Assembly (NCBI GenBank): GCA_046154125.1
Contig: JBJXEJ010000046.1
Span: forward strand, 1-22,280
Origin: PBB1 sp046154125
GTDB taxonomy: Bacteria; Pseudomonadota; Gammaproteobacteria; Burkholderiales; Burkholderiaceae_C
Length of the DNA stretch: 22,280 nt
Direction of reading: 5' to 3'
Of this stretch, positions 15,936-22,280 are shown piece by piece (the stretch's first letter is position 1; the number at the start of each line of letters is the position of its first letter). The position numbers and the translations under genes were made by a program. A model generated the notes under the pieces. That model saw only the letters and a list, made by a program, of their open reading frames with translations. It searched no databases and was not told the DNA's origin.

Positions 15936-16532
15936 TCAGGTGCGATACCCAGGCAACAGCAGATGCCGCAATCGCTGCATCGCACGACGCCGAAGTCTTG
16001 TCGCCCACGACAGCGACCTCTGCCTGAACACGCCCACCGTGTCGCCCCACGGTGCGCTGTCGGGCTCGGGGTGCTCGGCCCAATCGGTGGTGACGGATAC
16101 CATTTCCAGATCGCCATAGGTCGCCAGCGCACGATACCCATCCGGGTAGAAGCGCCAGCAGTCCTGCGGAAAACGGTGCTCCGGTCCGCGCGAAGGGGCC
16201 AGCAGGAAAATCAGGCCGCCAGGTTTCAGCACACGCACCATCTCCAGCCAGGTCAGCCAGAAAAATTCAACATGCTCGAACGCCTGGCCTGAAACGATGA
16301 CATCGACCGAATAGCTCGGAAACGGCAACCGGTAAGGCGACAACAGCACGACGTCGACGTTGGGGCCGGCGGCCAGGTCGACCCCGGTGTAGGTCCACCC
16401 GTCGCGAACGAACATGGGCTTGTAGCTGCCGTTGACGTCGTAACTGCCGATGTCGATGACCTTCAGGATCGACTTGTCGCTCAGGTGTTGATGGACCAGC
16501 TGTCTGACGTGCTGCAGGGAACTCGAATGCAT
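15936..16532 (-). CDS. SAM-dependent methyltransferase, class I
   Basis: A small Rossmann-fold methyltransferase, probably acting on a sugar or glycan intermediate. The 198-residue protein has SAM motif I VIDIGSYDVNG (25-35), an acidic strand VDLAAGPNVDVV (51-62), SVDVIVSGQAFEHVEFFW (75-92), which matches the motif IV region of FkbM/UbiE-like enzymes, and VLKPGGLIFLLAPS (101-114) after it. The SYDVNGSY and GPNVD patterns are common in methyltransferases of polysaccharide loci. Basic residues crowd the C-terminus. The ATG at 16532 has no strong ribosome binding site. The frame stays open for 30 codons back to the stop of the large glycosyltransferase gene on the same strand, but no ATG, GTG or TTG start is seen in that gap. 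Confidence 0.88.
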   Translation of the reverse strand: MHSSSLQHVRQLVHQHLSDKSILKVIDIGSYDVNGSYKPMFVRDGWTYTGVDLAAGPNVDVVLLSPYRLPFPSYSVDVIVSGQAFEHVEFFWLTWLEMVRVLKPGGLIFLLAPSRGPEHRFPQDCWRFYPDGYRALATYGDLEMVSVTTDWAEHPEPDSAPWGDTVGVFRQRSLSWATRLRRRAMQRLRHLLLPGYRT

Positions 16533-16622
16533 GCGGAAACCGTGACCAGGTTGAGGAGGATGGAAAACGCCGTTGTCTGGCGTCAGGACACGAGTAAAGC
16601 CCGCACGCCTGATGAGGGCGCG

Positions 16623-19600
16623 TCAGGCCCGAAGCCAACTCTTGAGCCGCGTCTGCCAGCGCAAGGGAATGGCTCTCGCCACGCCGCGCAACACTGGCAG
16701 GGCACGCAATCGAAGGATCGCGATCAGCAGCGACTGCTTGAACCCCTGCTGCAGCGCGTCGACGCCCTGGACGCGATTCCTGCCATGCGCAGACAGGAAC
16801 TCCGGGCTCAGCGCCGATGCGTGATCCGGCGCTCGAATTGCGCTCAGGTAGTCCCGCGCATACGACCACGACCCGACGCGAGGATCCTGCTCCATCGACT
16901 GCAGATGATGCGTGGGGGCCGGACCGTGACCCGTGGCGAAATGCCGTTCGCGCACCTCGTTGAAGAACGCGAGCCAATCTGAAGGTGCGGCATTCCAGGG
17001 TCGGATCCAGCTCCAGGCGCGACCGCTGAGCCGCTCACGGAAGGCGCCGAGATCCGGCGCAACCACGGGCAGGCCTTGCTCTAGGCACGCGCTGAGGGTG
17101 TAGCTGTACGTCTCCGGCCACTGGGCGGGGAACCAGATCAGATCAGCCTGGAGCCAGTCGAGCAGGCGCGACAGATCCGCGTCGTCGTACCTGCCGTGTA
17201 CCGTCAGGCTGGCGCGCGGCTGGGTGCGAAGGCTCCGGTAGCCATATCCGAGCAGATGAAAGTCGATCCGTGCGCCGGTCTGCGCCGCCAGCGTCGCGAC
17301 GTCCTCGAGCAAGTCAGCGCCCTTGATCGGGCTGAGCGCGCCGATCACGACCACCTTCAGCGCGACATTTGCCGCCAGCACGCGTGGCACAGGCGCGGGG
17401 TGCGCCACATCTTTCAACAGTTGATCGTGCGGTGCATAGCGCACATCGGCAGACGGGGCGTAACGCAGGAAGCGCTGCGCTGCATCGTGGCTGGGCACTA
17501 GCACATGGCGTGCGGCGGCGACCAGGCTGCCATGGGATACGCGCCACTGCTCGATGGATACGCCACCCGGAGCAGGCGAGCGGATCAGGCAGCGTCGACA
17601 TTGATCAGGGCCTTCCTCGCCGCAGTAGGCGTTGTCGTGCCCCGTGAGACTGATCTGCGGGCAAAACGCGTGGTAATCGTGCGCAGTGAAGTCGTACCTC
17701 ACGCCCAGATGCGCCGGCAGCGCCAGCACATCGGGGGTGTGTCCCAGCAGGTGGTGAAAGTGCACGTGACCGACACCCAGCCCGCGCAATGCATCGACCA
17801 GCGCGGGGAACTCCGACGGCAGCTGGAAGGACAACTGGAACCCTTCGCTCGCACCCAGCAGGTCGAGTTGGGCCGACGGACCTCGCGCCGGCCTGAGCGC
17901 GAAGAACACCGCCTGGCGGCCCCCCCATTCGGCCAGCTCCTTCACGTGTCGCAGCGTGCCGCCCTCACGATCGTGGATCACCAGCAGGACCACGGGCTTG
18001 CCAGCTGCAGAAACGCGGGCCAGATCCACGGCCTGACGGGCCGGCCGGGCAGGATCCAGCGCGATGAAGTGATGCACCTGCCGTTCGTAACCAGGATGCA
18101 GGCGACGCAGGGTCTCCATCGCTGCGATCTCGCGTGCGCTTTTCGACGCGCCGAAGCTGACTCCCCCCGAATGCAGCACGAAGGTGTCGAGCGCATGCAG
18201 ATTGCGCCAGCCCGCCTTCTGCGCACGCTGGCAGAAGTCGTTTTCTTCGCCATAGCCCTTGCCGAACTGCTCGACGTCGAACAGTCCCACCTGGGTCAGA
18301 CTGTCGCGGCGCACATACATGCAGAAGCCGTGGCCGGTAGGAACATCGACCGTCTGGCCAGCGAGCGTGCGCGCGAACAACGCATCCAGCGCAGCAGTGT
18401 CCAGGCCATCGGGCAGCGCATTGCCTTCGCAGAATCGGGGGTAGCTGCAGATCGTCGCGTTGTTCGAGAACGGCGTGACGGTGGCAATCCGGGTGTCCGA
18501 ATACGCGGCGCGCTTCAGGCGATCCAGCCAGTCGTTGGCCACTTCGGTGTCGCTGTTGAGCAGGATCACGTCGTGGGCATCGCTCATCGCCATGCCGCGA
18601 TTCACGGTGCCGACGAAACCGAGGTTCTCTTCGTTCTCGATCAGCAGGACGCGATCGTCGCCCGCCGCCAATTCGCGCAGCCAGGCGCTGACCGCAGGCT
18701 CGGGACTGGCGTCGTCGATGACGATCAGCCTGAACGGGCTTGTATTGCGCGACGCGAGCACGGACTGCAGGCAGAGCTGCGTGTCGGCCAGGCCTCGGTA
18801 GACCGGCACGATCACATCGACGGGCTGCGAGGTCAGCGTCATCGGCGTGCCCGTCACCACGGCAACCGGCTTTGCGCGGTCGACCGCGCGGCCGCGCACC
18901 GTGCGGTCGACCCAGCCCTTGAAATGAGACAGAGGTCGAGTCATCCGGAACAACCTCGAACGCTCGATGTCCTGAAGGTGGGTGGCCAGTTCGGCATACT
19001 CATCACGTAGCTTGAAATGCTGATTGCGCAGCTGAGTCTGCTCGTCGACCAGCAGGCCCTTCTGCTTGAGCAACTCGTCGCGTTGCGCCGAGAGCCGGCT
19101 TTCGTTGTGCGCGAGGGATTCGACCTCGGTTGCAAGACGGCCGCGCTCCTCGACCTGACGATCGAGGAGCATCCGAACTGCCTTGAGACGATCGTCGACC
19201 GTCTGCACGACGTCTTTCAGCGCAAGGTAATCGGCCGACATCGGCCAGCCGATCTCGACCTCCAGCGAACCTCCATGGCGCCCGCCCAGTGCGGTCAGTG
19301 CCTCGGACCCGATCGGCAATTCGATCCAGGGGTCGTCACCGTGCAGCAAGGCCAGCGCGGGGGCCCCTTCGGGCCAGGGCGGCCGGATCAGCAACTGCTG
19401 AGAGGCAGACGCTGTAAGAGAGGAAATCGGGTCGCGATCGCAGCGCCATTCCCACACCGTATGGCCGTCGGAGGCGCTCAGACTGATACGGTAAAGATGG
19501 AGGAATCCCGGGCGATCTGCAGGATCGAGCTTTATCGATGTCCACTCGGGCTCGTCATCGCCCCAGGAAAATCGCAGGGTCTGACGGCTCACGCCGATCA

Positions 19601-20423
19601 CACCGGCCACCACCTGCTTGTGCCGCTGCGAGTAGGTGCCGGCCTGGCCCAGAAACAACTCGGCCGTGAAGAGCGCGTGGGTCGCCGGCAAGGGCGGCTC
19701 CGGGACACCACGCGCATCCCTGGTCAAGCTCGTGGCAGGGCAGACTGCCATGACGAACTGATATGTCAGCGCGTCTGGCGCAGCCAACAGGAAGCGACTG
19801 ACGAGCGGAGGCAGCGTGTCGAACTGGGTTCGAAATTCCGACGCCGTCAGGTCCCGGCGCACGGGATGCATTGCGACGCTCGACCAGCCTTCAGTTTCCA
19901 GAAACCGCACCAGCGAGCGACGCGTGAAGAAGCGCAGGTGGGTGCTGTCCAGCAGCCCCTCGGGTCGGTACTCGAACTCGCCCTGCAGCAGCTCGGCGAT
20001 CAACCCGCAGTAGGCAGCGTTCGGCACCGAGATCAGCACCATCCCCGACGACGCCAGCAAATCACGGCAGGCGCGCAGCACGCGTTCGGGCTGCTTCAGA
20101 TGCTCCAGGACATCGGCACAGACGACGTAGTCGTAGGTCTGCCCCTGAAACAGTGCTGTCAGCGGGGCCGCCTCCAGGTCGGCCACCTCGATGCGCCGGT
20201 AGTGCGGCCTGGCCAGCTCGGCTTCGGCTTCGTTCAGCGTGACACCATCGACGACGCAGGCCAGATGCTCGCGAAGGTGGCGGCCCAGCGCGCCACTTCC
20301 GGTGCCCAGGTCGAGCACTGAGGACCCCGACCGGATCAGGCCGGCGATGACCGACAGCGAGGTCTGCTCGGAGGACGAGATTTCGCGTCGGTACACGTGC
20401 AAAGGCACGTCGTTACTGGTCAT
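16623..20423 (-). CDS. Multidomain methyltransferase-coiled coil-GT2-GT4 glycosyltransferase
   Basis: A 1266-residue cytoplasmic enzyme for polysaccharide assembly. Parts in order: a class I methyltransferase (about 30-225) with VLDLGTGSG (36-44) and CADVLEHLKQPERVL (102-116); a beta-rich part of unknown role (245-400); a charged coiled coil (about 400-490); a GT-A/GT2 glycosyltransferase (536-750) with DVIVPVYRG, LIVIDDASPEP, NSDTE (623-627, DXD-type) and GYGEENDF (723-730); and a GT-B/GT4 glycosyltransferase (808-1200) with VVVIGALSPIKGADLLE, LGYGY and WPETYSYTLS. In the last, the second Glu of the EX7E motif is Ala1112. Cysteines 921, 934, 942 and 945 form a metal-site-like cluster. The ATG at 20423 is chosen because the 150 codons upstream oppose the divergent GT gene. 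The two glycosyltransferases may add alternating sugars; the acceptor is unknown. Confidence 0.9.
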   Translation of the reverse strand: MTSNDVPLHVYRREISSSEQTSLSVIAGLIRSGSSVLDLGTGSGALGRHLREHLACVVDGVTLNEAEAELARPHYRRIEVADLEAAPLTALFQGQTYDYVVCADVLEHLKQPERVLRACRDLLASSGMVLISVPNAAYCGLIAELLQGEFEYRPEGLLDSTHLRFFTRRSLVRFLETEGWSSVAMHPVRRDLTASEFRTQFDTLPPLVSRFLLAAPDALTYQFVMAVCPATSLTRDARGVPEPPLPATHALFTAELFLGQAGTYSQRHKQVVAGVIGVSRQTLRFSWGDDEPEWTSIKLDPADRPGFLHLYRISLSASDGHTVWEWRCDRDPISSLTASASQQLLIRPPWPEGAPALALLHGDDPWIELPIGSEALTALGGRHGGSLEVEIGWPMSADYLALKDVVQTVDDRLKAVRMLLDRQVEERGRLATEVESLAHNESRLSAQRDELLKQKGLLVDEQTQLRNQHFKLRDEYAELATHLQDIERSRLFRMTRPLSHFKGWVDRTVRGRAVDRAKPVAVVTGTPMTLTSQPVDVIVPVYRGLADTQLCLQSVLASRNTSPFRLIVIDDASPEPAVSAWLRELAAGDDRVLLIENEENLGFVGTVNRGMAMSDAHDVILLNSDTEVANDWLDRLKRAAYSDTRIATVTPFSNNATICSYPRFCEGNALPDGLDTAALDALFARTLAGQTVDVPTGHGFCMYVRRDSLTQVGLFDVEQFGKGYGEENDFCQRAQKAGWRNLHALDTFVLHSGGVSFGASKSAREIAAMETLRRLHPGYERQVHHFIALDPARPARQAVDLARVSAAGKPVVLLVIHDREGGTLRHVKELAEWGGRQAVFFALRPARGPSAQLDLLGASEGFQLSFQLPSEFPALVDALRGLGVGHVHFHHLLGHTPDVLALPAHLGVRYDFTAHDYHAFCPQISLTGHDNAYCGEEGPDQCRRCLIRSPAPGGVSIEQWRVSHGSLVAAARHVLVPSHDAAQRFLRYAPSADVRYAPHDQLLKDVAHPAPVPRVLAANVALKVVVIGALSPIKGADLLEDVATLAAQTGARIDFHLLGYGYRSLRTQPRASLTVHGRYDDADLSRLLDWLQADLIWFPAQWPETYSYTLSACLEQGLPVVAPDLGAFRERLSGRAWSWIRPWNAAPSDWLAFFNEVRERHFATGHGPAPTHHLQSMEQDPRVGSWSYARDYLSAIRAPDHASALSPEFLSAHGRNRVQGVDALQQGFKQSLLIAILRLRALPVLRGVARAIPLRWQTRLKSWLRA

Positions 20424-20533
20424 TCGCCGGATTATCGCTTCCTGCCGTGCGTGCCGATCCGGTGACGCAGACACCGCGGTCGAGCACGTCGCCGGGACTT
20501 CGGGCCGTGCGCTTGCGATACTCAGCGCCCCGT

Positions 20534-21490
20534 ATGCAGCCCGCCCCGAACGCGTCCGCCCCGCCCACCCTGCCAGCCGTGGCCGTGCTGCTGTGCAGCT
20601 ATCAAGGCGAACGCCATCTGGCCGAACAACTCGATTCAATCGCCGCCCAGACGCACAGCCGTTGGCGCGTCTGGGTGTCCGATGATCGTTCGACAGACGG
20701 CACTGTGGCGGTGCTGGAGCGCTATCGGTCCCGTTGGGGCAGCGATCGCCTGTCTGTCCTGGGCGGTCCGGCCGCAGGTTTTGCCGCCAACTTCCGGTCG
20801 CTGACCTGCCACCCGGGAATCGATGCGGACTGCTACGCTTGGTGCGACCAGGACGATGTGTGGGAGCCCGCAAAGCTCGAACGCGCGCTCGCGTGGCTGC
20901 AGGCCGTGCCCGCAGGCACGCCCGCCGTGTACGGCAGCCGCACGCTGTTGACCGATGACGAGAACCGACCCATCGGGAAGTCGCCCTTGTTCACCCTGCC
21001 GCCCAGCTTTCCGAATGCGCTGGTGCAGAGCATTGCTGGCGGCAACACGATGGTGTTCAACCGCGCAGCGCGCGAACTGCTCATCCAGGCCAATGCCGAG
21101 GGTGAAGCGGTGGCCCCCGATTGGCTGGCCTATCTCGTCGTCAGCGGTTGCGGCGGCCAGGTCCGTTACGACCCGTGGCCCAGCGTGCGCTACCGACAGC
21201 ACGACGCCAACCTGAGCGGGTCCAACCTGAGCCTGCGCGGCCGCTGGCGGCGGATGCGGTTGCTGCTGGACGGGCAGTTCAAGCACTGGGTCGACGCCAA
21301 TCTTGCATTGCTGGACCGCGTCAGGCATCGGATGCCCGAGCACAACCGCCAGATCCTGGATACCTTCGTCCACGCGCGCCATCAGCCGATGCTTCGTCGA
21401 CTGCAGGGGCTTCTGCAGGCCGGAGTGCACCGGCAGACAGCCCTCGGCAACATCGGGCTGGCGCTGGCCGCGCTGCTGAACCGACTGTGA
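20534..21490 (+). CDS. Rhamnosyltransferase-like GT2 glycosyltransferase
   Basis: A GT-A fold glycosyltransferase, likely adding one sugar, possibly rhamnose, to the polysaccharide. From ATG 20534 the product is 318 residues: AVAVLLCSYQGERHLAEQL (15-33), VSDDRSTDGT (48-57), the DXD-type CDQDDVWEPAKLE (104-116), a GGNTMVFNRAA segment (169-179) and RQHDANLSG (221-229). The CDQDDVW and RQHxxNxSG patterns are typical of WbbL/RfbF-type rhamnosyltransferases. The 3' third is helical and basic. An in-frame GTG at 20447 would add 29 residues with no conserved pattern. The gene diverges from the large - strand gene with 110 bases between, so the two may share a control region, though no clear promoter was seen. 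The donor sugar is inference. Confidence 0.9.
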   Translation: MQPAPNASAPPTLPAVAVLLCSYQGERHLAEQLDSIAAQTHSRWRVWVSDDRSTDGTVAVLERYRSRWGSDRLSVLGGPAAGFAANFRSLTCHPGIDADCYAWCDQDDVWEPAKLERALAWLQAVPAGTPAVYGSRTLLTDDENRPIGKSPLFTLPPSFPNALVQSIAGGNTMVFNRAARELLIQANAEGEAVAPDWLAYLVVSGCGGQVRYDPWPSVRYRQHDANLSGSNLSLRGRWRRMRLLLDGQFKHWVDANLALLDRVRHRMPEHNRQILDTFVHARHQPMLRRLQGLLQAGVHRQTALGNIGLALAALLNRL

Positions 21491-21520
21491 CTGGACGGTG
21501 ACGCATCGCGCGTCGTCGAT

Positions 21521-21538
21521 AGGGAAAACGCATTCCCT
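21521..21538 (+). terminator. Weak stem-loop after the GT2 gene
   Basis: AGGGAA (21521-21526), loop AACGCA, TTCCCT (21533-21538), a 6-bp stem followed by a pyrimidine-rich CCATTCTTCC. It may end the GT2 transcript, but the stem is short and the tail mixed. Confidence 0.3.
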
Positions 21539-21548
21539 CCATTCTTCC

Positions 21549-21569
21549 AATTCATAAACAACATGAATT
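21549..21569. promoter_or_regulatory. Palindrome upstream of ahpC, possible operator
   Basis: AATTCAT (21549-21555), seven-base spacer, ATGAATT (21563-21569): a perfect 7-bp dyad in an A/T-rich stretch in otherwise GC-rich DNA. A TATCAT at 21579-21584 could be a -10 hexamer with a poor -35, which would place the dyad over the -35 region, as for an activator or repressor. It does not fit the four-part OxyR consensus well. Regulation by a peroxide sensor is inference. Confidence 0.4.
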
Positions 21570-21615
21570 AGGACACCTATCATTTGCAAGCCATTTCACG
21601 GCGAATCATCGCAAC

Positions 21616-21620
21616 AGGAG
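21616..21620 (+). promoter_or_regulatory. Strong ribosome binding site of ahpC
   Basis: AGGAG lies 6 bases before the ATG at 21627. It is among the best ribosome binding sites in the window and fits a highly translated peroxiredoxin. Confidence 0.8.
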
Positions 21621-21626
21621 ACCCCC

Positions 21627-22190
21627 ATGTCATTGATCAACACCCAAATCAAGCCCTTCTCGGCAACCGCCTATCAAAACGGCAAGTTCATCGACATCAA
21701 CCAGGACACGCTCAAGGGCAAGTGGTCCGCGATCGTTTTCTACCCAGCCGACTTCACGTTCGTCTGCCCGACCGAGCTGGAAGACCTGGCCGACAACTAC
21801 GCCGAATTCCAGAAGCTGGGCGTCGAGGTCTACGCCGTGTCGACCGACACCCACTTCACGCACAAGGGCTGGGCCGATGCATCACCCGCGATCAAGAAGG
21901 TCAAGTACCCGATGGTCGGTGACCCGACCGGCACGCTGTCGCGCAACTTCGAAGTGATGATCGAGGAAGCCGGCCTCGCACTGCGTGGCACGTTCGTCAT
22001 CAACCCCGCCGGCCAGATCAAGGTGCTGGAAGTGCTGGACCTGGGCATCGGCCGCGACGCCAAGGAATTGCTGCGCAAGATCAAGGCCGCCCAGTACGTC
22101 GAATCGCACCCTGGCGAAGTCTGCCCCGCCAAGTGGAGCGAAGGCGCCAAGACCCTGACTCCGTCGCTGGACCTCGTCGGCAAGATCTGA
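21627..22190 (+). CDS. ahpC: Alkyl hydroperoxide reductase AhpC (typical 2-Cys peroxiredoxin)
   Basis: A cytoplasmic peroxidase that reduces hydrogen peroxide, organic hydroperoxides and peroxynitrite using two cysteines, recharged by AhpF or another disulfide reductase. The 187-residue protein is full length: the peroxidatic Cys47 in FYPADFTFVCPTELEDL (38-54), the catalytic-site Arg120 (ALRGTFVINP), and the resolving Cys166 in HPGEVCPAKW (161-170). The end SLDLVGKI is the standard AhpC C-terminus. The AhpC1-type length and the VCPAKW motif separate it from the thioredoxin-dependent AhpE and BCP types. It stands alone with its own leader; no ahpF is seen before the window ends. The gene is unrelated in function to the polysaccharide locus beside it. 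Confidence 0.97.
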   Translation: MSLINTQIKPFSATAYQNGKFIDINQDTLKGKWSAIVFYPADFTFVCPTELEDLADNYAEFQKLGVEVYAVSTDTHFTHKGWADASPAIKKVKYPMVGDPTGTLSRNFEVMIEEAGLALRGTFVINPAGQIKVLEVLDLGIGRDAKELLRKIKAAQYVESHPGEVCPAKWSEGAKTLTPSLDLVGKI

Positions 22191-22212
22191 TCGGATATCC
22201 CGATCGCCCTTG

Positions 22213-22239
22213 ACCGTCCGATGAGCCCTCATCGACGGT
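22213..22239 (+). terminator. Stem-loop downstream of ahpC (first of two)
   Basis: ACCGT plus CGATGA (22213-22224, with one bulged C at 22218) pair with TCATCG plus ACGGT (22229-22239) over a GCCC loop: 11 bp. The T-run at its foot is minimal, so it may protect the mRNA 3' end rather than terminate alone. Confidence 0.5.
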
Positions 22240-22245
22240 TCACCT

Positions 22246-22274
22246 CCGCCGCGAGCCCACAAGGCTCGCGGCGG
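22246..22274 (+). terminator. GC-rich stem-loop at the right edge (second of two)
   Basis: A perfect 12-bp stem, CCGCCGCGAGCC (22246-22257) with GGCTCGCGGCGG (22263-22274), over the loop CACAA. The sequence ends six bases later, so a T-run cannot be judged. It is probably the ahpC terminator or a bidirectional one. Confidence 0.6.
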
Positions 22275-22280
22275 GCCTGA

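Noticed and set aside
17505..19010. 501-codon open frame on the + strand
   Set aside because: It lies wholly opposite the GT2/GT4 part of the large - strand gene, whose protein has clear conserved motifs. The + strand translation is Arg/Gln-rich with no domain, typical of antisense frames in GC-rich DNA.
19017..20321. 434-codon open frame on the + strand
   Set aside because: Opposite the methyltransferase and coiled-coil part of the same - strand gene; the composition is antisense-like and no motif is seen.
20424..20533. Divergent promoter pair
   Set aside because: A GATAAT on the - strand lies only about 10 bases from the ATG with no -35, and nothing convincing was found on the + strand.
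20424..20873. N-terminal extension of the large - strand frame
   Set aside because: The extra 150 codons are Arg/Pro-rich, lack conserved motifs and run opposite the GT2 gene at 20534-21490. The methyltransferase begins naturally just after the ATG at 20423.

Overview
The window reads as one GC-rich chromosomal segment of a Gram-negative betaproteobacterium, probably of the Burkholderiales. This rests on the gene order of the type II secretion system (T2SS), the outer-membrane export machinery, the codon choice and the AhpC type. The exact genus cannot be read from the sequence. Genes are densely packed, no gap exceeds about 180 bases, and I see no tRNA, rRNA, CRISPR array or insertion sequence.

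Region 1 (1-8340, + strand) is most of a T2SS operon in the order F-G-H-I-J-K-L-M-N-D, as in the Xanthomonas xps system. gspF enters from the left edge and gspE presumably lies just outside. Most junctions are 1- or 4-base stop/start overlaps, so translation looks coupled. Together the genes encode the inner-membrane platform (F, L, M, N), the pseudopilus (G major; H, I, J, K minor) and the outer-membrane secretin (D).

Region 2 (8341-11713, + strand) holds a small lipoprotein, a 556-residue protein with a signal peptide, a perfect 13-bp terminator hairpin, and a periplasmic parvulin-type peptidyl-prolyl isomerase. The exported protein beside the T2SS is a natural candidate substrate, but that is inference.

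Region 3 (11784-21490) is a polysaccharide (O-antigen-like) locus of the ABC-transporter type. On the + strand are the permease Wzm, the ATPase Wzt with a C-terminal sugar-recognition domain, and a divergent LpxL-like acyltransferase. On the - strand are a 1266-residue protein (methyltransferase, beta-rich region, coiled coil, GT2 and GT4 glycosyltransferases), a second methyltransferase and an acyltransferase-3 membrane protein. A rhamnosyltransferase-like GT2 gene diverges on the + strand. A chain would be built in the cytoplasm, possibly end-capped, recognised by Wzt and exported by Wzm/Wzt. Joining methyltransferase, coiled coil and polymerising glycosyltransferases in one chain next to a Wzt with a C-terminal domain recalls the WbdD/WbdA/Wzt logic of E. 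coli O9a. This is the most interesting part of the window.

Region 4 (21491-22280, + strand) is an unrelated, well-conserved ahpC peroxiredoxin gene with a clear ribosome binding site, a palindrome upstream and two hairpins downstream.
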